Assembly (NCBI GenBank): GCA_016802295.1
Contig: JAESIW010000154.1
Span: 558,252-622,251, forward strand
Length of the DNA stretch: 64,000 bases
DNA from: Brachionus rotundiformis
Taxonomy: Eukaryota; Rotifera; Eurotatoria; Ploima; Brachionidae
Direction of reading: 5' to 3'
The notes under the pieces are model-generated. The model saw only the letters and a program-made list of their open reading frames with translations. It did no database searches and had not been told where the DNA came from. The position numbers and the translations under genes are program-made. Shown here piece after piece: positions 12,192 to 23,844 of this stretch (within the stretch, counting starts at the first letter, position 1; every line of letters begins with the position of its first letter).

Positions 12192-12752
12192 ATGGGAGTT
12201 ATATTGTCAAAGATTTCATGTATATTCGAGTCGTTGAGGTACGACCCGGCCCGAATACTGCTTCTCGGTCTCGACTCTGTGGGAAAAACAACCATTTTGT
12301 ATCGGATGCACTTAAACCAGGGTTGCCAAACACTGCCGACCATTGGATTCAATGTCGAAACCCTTGAGCCAGTTCAGGGTCTTCGGCTGCACGTGTGGGA
12401 TATAGGTGGCCAAGACAAGCTAAGAGGCATTTGGAAGTTTTACATCAAAAACTGTGAGGGCCTGTTCTATGTGGTTGATTCGTCGGACCGTGAGCGCATT
12501 GAGCTGGCGCGCAACGAGCTCTACAGTCTCCTGGATTTTGAAGACATGAAGAAAATACCTGTTATCATAATAGCCAACAAAAAAGACATTGAATCAAGTA
12601 TGTCTCTGAATGAGATAGTTAAGTATATGCGCTTGAATGAGATTAAAAATCCATACCATGTTTATGGTACTTGTGCCAAAACTGGAGAAGGTCTTTTAAA
12701 AGCGTTCACTCACATGACCGAAATGGTCAAAGAAAACCGCGGAATTGTTTAA
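12192..12752 (+). CDS. ARF/ARL-family small GTPase
   Basis: Single-exon frame of 186 residues. It starts MGVILS, so Gly2 with Ser6 fits N-myristoylation, followed by an amphipathic helix as in ARFs. GTP-binding motifs are complete: GLDSVGKT (26-33), the switch I segment PTIGFNVE, WDIGGQ for switch II, NKKD for base recognition, and CAKTGEG near the end. ARF proteins are membrane-recruited GTPases that control vesicle coats and lipid enzymes. The sequence is clearly ARF-like but not a canonical ARF1 or ARF6; its overall look is nearer ARL14/ARL11-type or a lineage-specific ARL, and I leave the subfamily open. An AAATGG context surrounds the start. Confidence 0.88.
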   Translation: MGVILSKISCIFESLRYDPARILLLGLDSVGKTTILYRMHLNQGCQTLPTIGFNVETLEPVQGLRLHVWDIGGQDKLRGIWKFYIKNCEGLFYVVDSSDRERIELARNELYSLLDFEDMKKIPVIIIANKKDIESSMSLNEIVKYMRLNEIKNPYHVYGTCAKTGEGLLKAFTHMTEMVKENRGIV

Positions 12753-13199
12753 ATTTTTGGTCAATTTTCGAATACCTCAGGCGAAGATTCCTTTTATTGT
12801 CAGTTAAACGAAACTTGGACATTAAAAAATTGGTTCTCTGAGAGAATAAAATGTATTTTATGTAAATAAGTGATAATTTAGAAAAAAAGAACTCATATTT
12901 ATAGCCGTTTTATCATTTTGTTGTAACTGATATGCCAAACTATTATTTAATAATGTAATAAAAATATATTTTTATTTTAGTTAATTGAAAGATATTTTAC
13001 CAATATTTAAAACGGTGCCTTAATTGTAAAAATAATTACAACAGCAAAAAAAAGTATAAATTATAAATTAAACCATTTACTATAAATAAAATATTTTTAA
13101 AATATATTCATTTTTTTTTATTTAAACAAAAACAATAGTCTTATTTTTAGATAAAACAATCTAATTTTTATTAAGAATTTAATTATATTTAAATGATTT
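12753..13199. other. AT-rich spacer
   Basis: 3' flank of the GTPase gene; nothing else seen. Confidence 0.5.
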
Positions 13200-14215
13200 A
13201 TTTTTCCACACAATAAGTTTTAATAAGTCAGACAGTGGATCAAAACCAATACAAAACTCAGTGCTCAAAGTATTCCAATAGGTTCCAAAAGTGAAGTCCA
13301 GCCTAGATGCCTAAGTATTGAAATGTCATCGTGATGTACCTCTCACGATTTTTGATCATGGTATTTATCCATTTTCTTTTGTTAAATTGGCGTGAGTGAG
13401 CACTTATAAGCATCTATTACCAAACTCTTTCGAATTAACATCCTTTTCGCAGTCAGAAGTAGTGGTAGTAGTAGCTACTGGGGTATAATGGTCTATACCA
13501 GCGCAAAATTTGCGCTCAGTCCTTGAGGCCATTGCAGTCTTAATAAATTCAGTTTTATTTTGGTTCTTTTCTTTCTTCTCTCTATGTGCATTATCTTGAA
13601 TTTTGACATATTTAGCTCGGTTGACAATTTATCACTCCACTTCCGAGTCTTGATTTAAAATTGGGTTTACAGACTCGCTACTGCTTAACACCAATTATGT
13701 TTAGATCATCAGCATATAACCAACATGGACATTTTATCAATAGATCATATAAATAAGTGACAAATAAAACTGGTCTCAAAACTAATCCCTGAGGAACACC
13801 ACTTGTGACTTCTTTCCAGCTTGGAAAGTACAGCACCAAGCACAACTCTTAGCTTTCGCTCTGATAAGAATGATTCAATCTACTTCAGGGATGTTCCTTG
13901 AAGACCAAATTATTCTTAATTTAGTAGCAGTTTATGATGTGCTATTTTGTCTAATACTTTGGAGAAATCAGTGTATATTACATCAACCTTGTTCCCATAT
14001 TAAATTTTTTTCCAGGAGGTATAATATTAATTCAAAACTAATGATCTTTTCCATGCATTTTCCAAAAATCTGATCTATAATTCCTTGCAAATATTTCTGC
14101 TTCACCCTAATAAGTTGGTGAATTTGCTTCAATATTTGCTTTTTTTCCATTCTAGTGGCAGTTGGCTTTCAAAGAATGATTTTATGAATATCTACGAAAG
14201 AGGAGTGGAGAATGA
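13200..14215 (-). mobile_element. Degenerate non-LTR retrotransposon (Jockey/CR1-like reverse transcriptase)
   Basis: Read on the minus strand, the segment at about 13700-14010 shows in order the reverse-transcriptase words VDVIYTDFSK, IESFLSERKLRVV, SGVPQGLVLRPVLF and LYADDLNII, which are conserved blocks of Jockey/CR1-clade elements. The YADD catalytic motif is intact, but these blocks lie in different frames with stops between them, so the copy is dead. Upstream pieces to about 14215 resemble the finger region (KCMEKII), and 13200-13700 is probably its decayed 3' part. No ends or target-site duplications were found. Confidence 0.75.
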
Positions 14216-14644
14216 CTTTGAACAATTCTTCATTTAAAACAGATTAATTAAATGATTCTATAAAAAGAAGACTAATTTAAGTGATGAGTACATTTTTTTT
14301 ATAATTTTATTTTAAATTAGTTAATATATTTAAAACGAAAATAAAAATAATATCTTTTAATTTTATATATGAAACAAAAATTGCATTTTTTAACTTAATT
14401 TGAATACTCTAAATTAAAAAAATATTTAATTGTTATTTAAAATTTAATCAAATTTATCTTCACCAAATTTAGTTCTTTTCCAAATCTAATAATTTGAACT
14501 TGGATCATGGTATAAATAATTTCAGATTTATATAAACCCGGAACGATCTTGAGGGATTTTTATTCGGATTTCCACTTTAAAAATAATTCTGGAAATATCA
14601 TTTAAATAAGATGATGGTAAAATTTTATTCATTGAAGAATAGAT
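14216..14644. other. AT-rich spacer
   Basis: Nothing recognised; probably the 3' UTR of the following minus-strand transporter gene plus spacer. Confidence 0.4.
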
Positions 14645-16186
14645 TCAATCAAATCCTTTAGGTTCAGGTAAACTAGCAATTAAAAAACATCCAACCAACG
14701 AACAAGAACTAAATATTAAGTAAGGCAGTGGTTTCCATACTGTGCTGCCCAATAAGTTGATGATCGGTGAAATAATGGAACCACCTCGACCAACACATGA
14801 CACTGACAGACTCAATGTATTTCTGACTATTGCAGGAAACATAGAACTGGTGTAATTATAGGAAATATTGAAAGCACCAGAGGCCATTGATTTGCCAATC
14901 AAAGCAAAAATAGTCACCAGAATTGAACCACTTTCGCTGTTAGGAAGCAAGGCCACCATCAAACACATGACACTGGCTAAAAATAAAAAAGCTATGTAAA
15001 CATATTTTCTTCTAAATTTCTCATTCAGATGACAAGCCATGTACCCGATGGCTTCAGCTATAGCTGACAAAATGTAGATTAAATATGGGTTCAAGCCTCC
15101 AACCGAAGTTATTCCTAATTAAATTAAAATTAATAAAGTTTTTGTATTTTTTTTCGCTTATTTAATACCTAGGCTTACTCCATAGTAAGTAAGAGTTAAA
15201 CAAAAATATATTAAGGCTAAGGCAAATGTTTTGTATAAGCGGGATTTTGAATGAAAAATGTAGGAAAAAGTGGTTACTTTGTTGTTAGAAAGGTTGTTTT
15301 GATTATGGTCATGAACCAACATGTTAATTTGTGCTTCAAAATCAGCATATGCCATAAAGCTTTTTTTGCCATTGAATTTGGCCATTTTTTCCAACAACGA
15401 GTGGGCATTTCGATAATCTTTGTTTGCTATGTAAAAACTTGGTGACTCTGGCAAAAATAAAATTGTCAAAATGACAACAATTAAACTAAATCCTCCAATA
15501 AACCAATTTATTGCCAACCAGCTACGGAAAATGTAGCTTACTAGACATATGATCAATTGGGCCACTACGTAAATGTAGAGATTAATGTTAGATACCAAAG
15601 TGTGGTATTTAAAAGAAGTTATTTCAAATAAGAGTATAAAAACGATCAAAAAAACTCCCAAATTCATCATTCCATTGATTATTTGCGAGACCAGAAAAAT
15701 AATGTAACGTGTTTTGGTATCAATGTTCAAAATTTCTAAATTAATCAAGTTATTGACCAAATAGACAGCCATTATTGTTACAGTTGCCAAAATACTGGTC
15801 TTTTTGCGACCATATTTGTCTGCTAAATATCCAAGAATAAAACAGAAAATTGTGCCAATCATGTAAAATGTTTGAATTAGGCTCATAAAAATTGATCTGT
15901 TGCACATTAGATTCCAGTCTGAGACCAAAGTTGAGCCATATACATTCAGTTCTATTTTACATTTAAAACTGGTCTTGTTCTGGGTCTCCCAAAGCAGGCA
16001 CTGGTTGGATGAATTGGATATAATCTGGTTGCTTATGAGATCAATGCAAACAATTTTCGGTTCAGCAAGTAAAAACACCGTAGAAAAGACAGTCATAGAG
16101 CTGATCATCGATATTACGCCAATTACCATTAGAGAACATTTTTGAAATTTGCCAAATGGTCCCACTTTTTCCAACATGAATTCCAT
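14645..16186 (-). CDS. SLC22-type organic ion transporter (MFS)
   Basis: Two exons, 15169-16186 and 14645-15114, join in phase 1 across a 54-nt intron to 495 residues. It has the SLC22 plan: start with LEKVGPFGKFQ, a large glycosylated extracellular loop after the first helix with several Cys and the hallmark DWNLMCNRS, the MFS loop signature GYLADKYGRKKTS between helices 2 and 3, LPESPSFYIANKD after helix 6, SSMFPAIVRNT near helix 11, and a LPEPKG end that corresponds to the usual LPET-G. Twelve hydrophobic helices fit. SLC22 members move organic cations, anions or carnitine at the plasma membrane; substrate cannot be read from sequence. It is nearly full length for the family (about 550), with a short cytosolic C-terminus. 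Confidence 0.88.
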
Positions 16187-17436
16187 TCTTTTTTAGCTTA
16201 GTTTTAAAAATTTTAAAAGTAAAACATTAGTTTTATATTCGAGTTTATCACTATTTAAAAGATAAGATGATTTTTAAATTAAATTAAAAACTGTTTTTTA
16301 AAAGCGTACCAAGCAAAAAAGATTAGAAAAACATTCTACATGAGGCAGTTTAACCTGGAAATTTGATTTTAAAATTATCAGGAACAACTCTCTGAATTAA
16401 TTAAAATGCTTTTAACTTTTTAAATAAAATTTTAGAATTTTTTAAATAAAATCTAAAATTATTTGTTTGTATTTATGGAAAGATAGCCTCATTAATTGCG
16501 TTGCTGTTAAATTAGACATTAAAATAGTATCAAGATAGGAGGGAAAATTTAATAGTTTTTAAAGACTCATAAAAGAAAAGAGATGAGATTTGATGGAATT
16601 CTAAGGGAGTAAGTGGCTATTTTTAGTGACATTAATTGGAATTCAAATAAAAAAGAATAAGCTAAAAAAACATTTAAATAAAAATACAAATGCAATAATT
16701 TTATTGAAAATATTTCTCTTATCTATTAAAAAACTAGATTTATTTTCAAATTTTGCTATTAAGCTTATAAGTAAAATTTTTTAATAATTATTTTCAATTA
16801 ATATTTAAATTTTTTAATTTTAATCATAATACTAAATATTTCATAATTTCATTTCAATATTTATTTAAAAAATCTATTTAAAAAATGTTCTTATGTAATG
16901 TATTAACCAGACATGGCTTTATCAAAAAGCTCTCGAAAATGATTTGAAAAATGATACTTTAGATTTGAATAAAAAATTTAATATCTATAAAAGAAATATT
17001 TGAAAGTTTTTTAAAATACTATATAACCAATAATTTTGGTTTTCAAAATTATCCAAAAATAAATTGTATCAAAATTAATATATTTTGTTTTTAAACTTTT
17101 TCCCACTTGAATTCGAACAGATAGTATTTAATTTATTAAGCAACTACACTTATCACTTTTATCTAAAAAAATTTACCATTGAGTGCCGAATCAAGATGAT
17201 AGTCTTCATTTAAACTAACAAGTTTTTGCTTATTTTGGACATTCAAAAGTGTTAAAATTCTAATAATTAGTTAAATAGTTTACCAAATAGAAACTGTCTA
17301 TATAAATTATATTGATTTTTATCCTAATATTTAATTTCAACAAAAAAGGAAAAAAAAATTTAATTTTTATAAATTTTAATTATTTAAATAAAATTAATTT
17401 AACTACTCTGAGAAAAAATAGCCACTTTAATTTAAT
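16187..17436. other. AT-rich spacer, nothing recognised
   Basis: 5' flank of the transporter gene and 3' flank of the EF-hand gene. No coding signal seen. Confidence 0.5.
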
Positions 17437-18600
17437 TTAGAGGGTGCCTGAAGCAGCGGCAGCTTTGAATTCCTCAAAACTTATTTTGCCATCACCATTT
17501 GAATCAATATTGTTGAAGTAGGCTCTTAACTCGGCCTCAGTGACTGGCTTTTCTGTTCCGGCATTGTAATTGTTGGCAATTGATTGAGCTTCACTGATTG
17601 AGATTAAATTGCCTGATTCTGGTGAGGTAATAAAGCCGTATGGACTGGCTGATGAGCTGAAAGCAGCAGTATCATATGAAACCCCCAAGCCGCTCAAGTA
17701 TGATCTGTACTCGTTCAAGCCAGATCTGTCCAAATCGACCAATCTCAAAGCTTCAACATCACCTTCCAATTCTGGCAAACCCAATTCGCGGTGGCTGTCT
17801 GAGCGGACAACATCTTCTGGAGCACCAATTCTGGAAGCAGCAGCAGAAAATTCTTCGTGTCTCAACAATTCAGAACCATGTCTTCTGATGTACTCCTCTG
17901 GATCAGCCAATTGAGTGCCCAAATTTTTGTACTCACGAGTGACTTCTACTTCTGGAGCTTCCCATTGAATGACAAGATTTCTTGGATTTGGGAGTAAACA
18001 ATCTGGCTCAGCTCTGTGGAAAACAACGCGTCTTTTTTGTTGTTTAAATGGAAGCCATTTTTCGATAAAGATTTGTTGTGGTTTTGGTGGAATTGGTGGC
18101 AAGCGTTCGACTACTACTTTTCTGGCTGGTGGTGCCAAAACTTTACCTGGAACCAAAACAGTCTGATCTGGGACTCTTGGTGGTGGTGGTGGTGGAGCCT
18201 CACGGAGGATCAATGGAGCTGGGGTGGCTGGTTTTGGTGGAGCTTGACGAACAACTAGAGGTGGAGCTGGAGCAATTTGACGATTTGGCAATTGTCTCAC
18301 AACAATATCACCGTGTTTTGGTGGTTGTGGTGGCTCCAAAAATCTGATAGCTACGTCTTGTTTGTAGCGGATTTTGTCAGCTGGCTTCTTGCGGATCACT
18401 TCTGGATTTGGATCGTTGTTCAATTTGTATTGATCCAAAGAAATTGGTGGCAAAAATTTGCAGTTTCCACTGTTCTCTTGGGCATAAGCTGAGCTGTAGT
18501 TGGCTTGATCATTTGCCAAGCTGGTGAAAGATCCGATTGTTCGGTAGGTTGGGGTGGCTCGGGCCAATTGGTTTGCTGAGACAGAGCTGTAAGTAGCCAT
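17437..18600 (-). CDS. Pro/Val-repeat protein with C-terminal EF-hand pair, possible cytoskeletal scaffold
   Basis: Single-exon frame of 387 residues, clearly richer in GC than its surroundings, with codon use that suggests high expression. Residues about 85-205 are short proline/valine-rich repeats with charged ends, such as PPLVVRQ, APLILREAP, KVVVERLPPIPPKP and IFIEKWLPFKQQKRRVVF. A helical charged region follows. The C-terminus has a canonical EF-hand loop, DSNGDGKISFEE (366-377), preceded by a degenerate partner, DLDRSGLNEYRS. I do not recognise a named family. The V/P/E/K repeat style recalls alveolin- or articulin-type cytoskeletal proteins, but that is only resemblance. A TATA-like element lies upstream. 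Confidence 0.8.
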   Translation of the reverse strand: MATYSSVSANQLARATPTYRTIGSFTSLANDQANYSSAYAQENSGNCKFLPPISLDQYKLNNDPNPEVIRKKPADKIRYKQDVAIRFLEPPQPPKHGDIVVRQLPNRQIAPAPPLVVRQAPPKPATPAPLILREAPPPPPPRVPDQTVLVPGKVLAPPARKVVVERLPPIPPKPQQIFIEKWLPFKQQKRRVVFHRAEPDCLLPNPRNLVIQWEAPEVEVTREYKNLGTQLADPEEYIRRHGSELLRHEEFSAAASRIGAPEDVVRSDSHRELGLPELEGDVEALRLVDLDRSGLNEYRSYLSGLGVSYDTAAFSSSASPYGFITSPESGNLISISEAQSIANNYNAGTEKPVTEAELRAYFNNIDSNGDGKISFEEFKAAAASGTL

Positions 18601-18661
18601 GGTATGATTTTCAAAATTTTAAAAAATTTCTACAATTGTTAAAACTTGGCTCTTGGAATAA

Positions 18662-18673
18662 GTATTTATATAA
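18662..18673 (-). promoter_or_regulatory. TATA-like element upstream of the EF-hand gene
   Basis: On the minus strand the sequence reads TTATATAAATAC about 65 nt before the start codon, a spacing that leaves room for a short leader. In DNA this AT-rich a chance match is possible; the strong, GC-rich, intronless gene behind it makes it worth noting. Confidence 0.3.
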
Positions 18674-19718
18674 TGAAGGTAAATGGTGTAAAAACAATCA
18701 ATGAATATACAAATTTTGTTTATTGTTTGCCATTGAAAGAAAGAAATTCGATTGCAGATCAATAGAAAGATAGTCAAGTTTTTTCTAGCATCTATGGAAA
18801 CAATTGATTTAGAGTTTTTTGGAATTTTAATATGTTTGGAATTTAAATCAATCGTTTAAAAGATAATTAAACTAAACGACTAAAATTATATGTATTTTTT
18901 TTTATTAAACATTTTTTTGTAAACTACTGGAACGAATGAATGTCTTAATTACCAGATTCAGTCCGCTTCATTCACCTTCCAAATTATTTTTCTTTCTATT
19001 TAAAGCTAAATTATTGAAAAGAATTGACTTTTAAATTCAATTTTTGAATATAAGATAACGTAAATCTACTTAATTGATAAAAAAAGAAAAATCCTAATCA
19101 TCATTTTTTTAAATATAAGAAGTTTTATAAATCCAAGTTATGAGAAAATTTATTATTTAAAAAAAATGTTTTTTAAAAATATTTAATCTAATTTAATTTT
19201 AAAATTTAAAAAATAAATAGATACAAATCTTAATCTTCATATTTTTAGTAAAGATTTAAATTGAAATTAACAATTTGGTTGTTGATTTTATTGATAATTA
19301 GAATTTAAAAATCAATTAGATAAAGTCTGTATCAAAAAATATAATTGCTTTTAATTAAAATAATTAATTCAAATAAGTTAGAATTAATGAATTTTTTTTA
19401 ATATGTTTTCTTATTAATGGTGAATAACTTTTAACTTTTATTAAAAACAGCATTTCATATTTTTTTTGTAAAATAGATAAATTTGATTACTAAAATTTTA
19501 TTTTTAAAAAAATAAAACTTTTAAAAAATTTAAAAAGTAAAACGAACCAAATTACGATACAAAAAATTAAAACCCATAAAACATCAACATATCGGATAGT
19601 AGATAATTCTGACCTAAAAATCGAATAACCAAATTTAGAGATTCAAATAGTCTTCATAATGATAAAAAAGAAATAATTTCACTCTAAATTTAAATTAAAA
19701 TCAAATTGTATTAATTAA
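18674..19718. other. AT-rich spacer, nothing recognised
   Basis: Between the EF-hand gene and the 3' end of CDIPT. No coding pattern seen. Confidence 0.5.
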
Positions 19719-20472
19719 TTAATTCTTTTTTTCATTTTTTTCCATTTCTCGCTCGGCTTCATCTATTGCTCCAAGGTTTCTTGCTGCAGTGACCAAATGA
19801 ACACCACTAATTGCGGCCTTTCCGAGTGCTATCGGAATCGATAAATAGAAAACTAGTCTGAAAAGCCCTAGTGATCCGATCACTTGGCAAAAATTAGACC
19901 CTTAACTTTTGAATTTTGGAAAAATTACCTGCCGGACCTTCGTAGAAATTCAATAGGTACAACATTGAGAAGAAAAGCTCATTTCCAGCGCACATAAAAA
20001 ACAAGAATGGCTTAATTAATGAACATGAATTTAATTTAAAAAAATAATTCTTTTTAATTACTCTTGAGGTGTAATAAATTCGAAGAATTGGGTTTCCTGA
20101 TAGATCTATTGTTTTATGATTTGTAGAGCCCTTCATCATTGATGTGTGCATGTGTAGCCAATGTGAGGCCATGTCCAAGGACATCGAGAGCTGAAAGAAA
20201 ATAGCCCAGTTTGGATAGAACATTGCCAAGACAACACACAAGCACATGGTAGCGCACCGATCAGTCAGCATGTCCAGCATTGCACCGAATTTAGTGCCCT
20301 GGTTCAAATATCTCGCTGCATGACCATCGAATGCGTCCAAAAGACCACTCATCAAATAGCAAAAAATGGACACCTTGGGACATGTTGGCATAAAGTAAAA
20401 TGATATAATTGCCAGAAATATGCGAACATAGCCGATTATGTTCGGCACAAAAAGAAATATATTTTCGGACAT
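19719..20472 (-). CDS. CDIPT: Phosphatidylinositol synthase (CDP-diacylglycerol--inositol 3-phosphatidyltransferase)
   Basis: Exons 20062-20472, 19929-20010 and 19719-19882 join to 218 residues, close to the human 213. The CDP-alcohol phosphatidyltransferase signature DG-x2-AR-x8-G-x3-D-x3-D is present as DAFDGHAARY...GAMLDMLTD. Family words continue through SGNPILRIYYTSR, CAGNELFFSMLYLL and, in the last exon, SLGLFRLVFYLSIPIAL and HLVTAARNL. The enzyme makes phosphatidylinositol from CDP-DAG and myo-inositol in the ER membrane. The first intron (51 nt, 20011-20061) is a multiple of three without a stop, so an uncut reading would insert 17 residues; the family alignment shows it is an intron. 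The second intron is 46 nt. Confidence 0.93.
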
Positions 20473-21750
20473 TTTCTAAAATAAATGATAAACTTTTCTG
20501 ATTTTAAACTAGGTAAATTATCAAAAGCAACAACAACAAAAAACAAGTATAAATAATTGAGAATTCCATTTCATAATAAATTTCAAAATTTACAATAATT
20601 TATGTTCAGTTTTAAGATTACATGTTCGCTGGCGTAGTTCTTAAAATTTAACTTTAATATTTTATTAATTAGGAAATTTATTGACGAAATAAATTATGAT
20701 TTACTCATTTTGCTTGGATAAATTCAATTAACAAAAAATTATATACTATGAAAAATAGTGAAAAAAATTTACTCAAATTTAGAATAAAAAAAGTATCATA
20801 GAAATTTAAATATATATTTTTAAATAAAAAATGAGAGCTTTATAAAAATTTTTTTTAAATAGGCATCACTTGGAGACGATGTATCTATGTTTATGATTTA
20901 TGTTTATCTTATTATGACAAGTAGTTTTAAATATTGGTCATGGATATCAGACTTGAAGCTATGAACATGCCTAGCTCTTAATTTGGTAAAATCATGTTTT
21001 ACCTGTGCAAAATGAGCTATTATTTGAAGTAATTCTAAATTACTTAGAGTGATTACTAAGCGAAAGCGAACATAAATGAAGAACTTTTAATTTTTGTAAA
21101 AATTTTTGTCAACTTATCTGTGAGAAGTTTATCTTATTATTGATAAAATTTAAATTAGATTTTAGTTTGAATTTTCAAAATTATTCCATGATAGCTTTAT
21201 ATCATTTTATATCTTCATATCAAAAAATTTTATTTTCTAAAATTTAATCTATATTTGTCTCTTTTTAAAAATAAGTCGAGATTTTATCCAAAAAAAGTAT
21301 AAAAAATTTATAAAAAATATAAAATCCTAGTTTTACTGACATGGTAACAAGTTTCTTTTTTGTCTAAAAAGACATTAATAAAAATCAAAACAAAAAAAGT
21401 TTCCATAAACATTTTTTGTCAACTAAGACAATTTCTTATCTTTTTTCTAAAATAGATTGTTCATTATTGATAAAAATATTAATTAAAATAAGAAAAAAAA
21501 ATCTAAACTGAGCTCGGATTGGTTTACAAGTATTTATTTATGCTGCTCCAGCACAGAGAAAAACAAAATGTTGGCATTTGGTTACTTGGTTTTAGATGGT
21601 TTTTCAAGCATTCACAATTCTAACAAAATTAAAAACTTGACAAAAAAATAATTTAAATTAAAATTTTATTTGAGATTCTAATTAATTGAATTAGGAAAAA
21701 AAAACTAATGGAATGATGAAAAATATTCTTAATTCTTATATACACATATT
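20473..21750. other. AT-rich spacer, nothing recognised
   Basis: Between CDIPT and the tetraspanin gene; no coding pattern seen. Confidence 0.5.
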
Positions 21751-23061
21751 TTAACTTGGAGATTCTTCAATTAGGAATCTATTCGATGGAGTTGGGTTTG
21801 GAGGTTTTTTAAAACTAAATCTTCCATCCATGTTTTGTATGCTTTGCAGTGGATTGGAAAAATTACCCATATTCAATTGTGGCAAATAGCCACCACTAGT
21901 GGCACCACCAGATCCTGTGCTATTGTTGTAGATATTTTCATTAATCGAGGGTGCTGATTTTTGCGAGTACTTCACCGATGGCTTGGGTCCAAAATTTATC
22001 ATGTGACCACTTCCAGGACCACCACCAGACATTTTGCTATTAATGGTGCTCATTGACATGGTTGTATTCATCATTGGCTTTCTCATATCGTCCAATTCAT
22101 CAAGAACTTTGTAGTATTCATGTCGGTTCAGCGTGTACAGATAAAACTGAAATGCACCAATACCGAGTCCAATTATGGACATGATTATGTTTTCAATGAA
22201 GCCAGCGCGGTACCAAGAGTACATAACATCCCTGCAACCTCTGGTGTTTATAACCTCAGTTCTGTCAATATTCAAAAAATCGTTGGCACATCCATACACT
22301 CTTTGTCTCTACAATTAAAAAATTAAACGATAAAAATAATGTTTCCATTTCATACTCTTTGGCAACATGATTCTGGTAAATCAGAATAGTTTCCCTTGGC
22401 ATAGTCCATGTAAGAATCCCAGCCACAACAAGAAAAATCTCTTTCTCGTTGATGTACCCAAATTTTTAAAACGGGAGCTTTGAGTGGCACTTGGTTCTCA
22501 GTGACCAACTTAAAAGATTGTTCACGGTAGATCAAGTCTTTCCAGACATTACCTTTAAATCTCATTCTTTCGAATATAAAGCCACCAGTTGCCAGAAAAC
22601 CCTCGTTATAGTTTACAGCTGTCACTATTAGCCAAGCTATAGCGCCCAGAACAGTTACCACTGCTACAAATATTAGAAGTAAAGGAGCCAAGTGTAGAAA
22701 ACTCAAGTTGACCTTTCTCATTCCATAAATTTGCATTCCTCCAACTTAAGAGATAAAAATTTAAAAACTAAATGACATTTGTTAATTAAACTGCTTTACT
22801 TCCGACCAAAACAGCTCCATAAATTAGTAAAAATGATAGATAAACCCGAGCAATTGTCAGCTTGTCCCAATAGTGGATGAAAAAATTGAACTCAATCCAT
22901 TGTTGAGTGTAGTCAGTAAATGCGGTGAATTCTTCAAAGATTATGATGACAATGCTCATTGCCAGCAAGGTAAAAATTCCCAGAGCAATTAGAACAAAGT
23001 TGAGAGTGTATGGGAGCCTAGCCAGGGCCCGCCGGGTTCTTCGACCACCACATAATGGCAT
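21751..23061 (-). CDS. Tetraspanin with long Ser/Gly/Asn-rich C-terminal tail
   Basis: Exons 22800-23061, 22356-22744 and 21751-22308 join in matching phases to 402 residues. Four transmembrane helices are clear, with a small and a large extracellular loop. The large loop has the tetraspanin hallmark CCG (CCGWDSYMDY), then PESCC, then single Cys in YGCAN and RGCRD, six cysteines in all. A basic N-terminus (RRTRRALARLP) and helix 1 fit the family. The cytosolic tail after helix 4 is about 115 residues, low-complexity (Gly, Ser, Asn, Met) and much longer than the usual 10-30. Tetraspanins organise membrane microdomains; the partner cannot be inferred. The gene is divergent from CDK11, about 780 bp away. 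Confidence 0.88.
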
Positions 23062-23844
23062 TTTTCTAATGAGAGAACAAGAAGATTATAGTTATTTTTT
23101 TAATATATAGCTCTATGATTGACCAACGATAAAATATTAATTTGACCGAAAAAAATAAAATATTTTATTATAAAGGCGGGGTCTATGGACATTAAACTAG
23201 TTCATATCAGTACATAGGTAAACTATGAATAGGTAAATTTGAATTCAAATTCATAAATTAATTCAAATGAGTTTTATTTAATTTCCAAACTGGATCAAAT
23301 TTATTTTATTTTTCGATATTATTAATTTTTTAATTATTATTATTATTTTTATCTTACTATGATTATTAAAAATGATGACTCCTTTACTCATTTTATTTTT
23401 CTATTTACCAAATTATTAGAGGAAATACCTCGGGGGCACCTAGGGTGGATATAAGTCCTTCTTTTTGATATAAATTGATAAAATTAAAAATTAGAAAATT
23501 ATTTGATTAAAAAAAATTGGCTATAGCTAAAGAAATATTAAGCATCTTTAATAAAATTTAATTATCATCACAAATAAATCCAGTTTAGAAAAAATATATA
23601 ATATTTCAAAATTAGAAACGCGAATGTAAAGTTATTATTTAAATAAACGTTATCTATTCTATCAAAATACTGAATAATAAATAATTTAAAGTTAATTTCT
23701 TTGAATTTAAAAAAAAATCTGTAAAAATTTATTTTTTAAAGACAAAAAATGTGTCTTCATGTTAAATATAATTTAAAATGATTAATAAAGGTTACAAATT
23801 TAAATTAAAATTAATAAAATTAATAAAGTTAAGATAAAATATAA
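23062..23844. other. Divergent intergenic region between tetraspanin and CDK11
   Basis: Must hold both promoters. It is AT-rich with no recognisable motif. A GC-raised patch, tacctcgggggcaccta, lies at about 23426-23442. Confidence 0.4.

Noticed and set aside
13870..14073. Plus-strand frame of 67 codons
   Set aside because: Antisense to recognisable reverse-transcriptase blocks on the minus strand.
17609..18492. Several plus-strand open frames opposite the EF-hand gene
   Set aside because: Antisense shadows of the GC-rich Pro/Val repeats; the minus-strand frame has EF-hand loops and a full start and stop.
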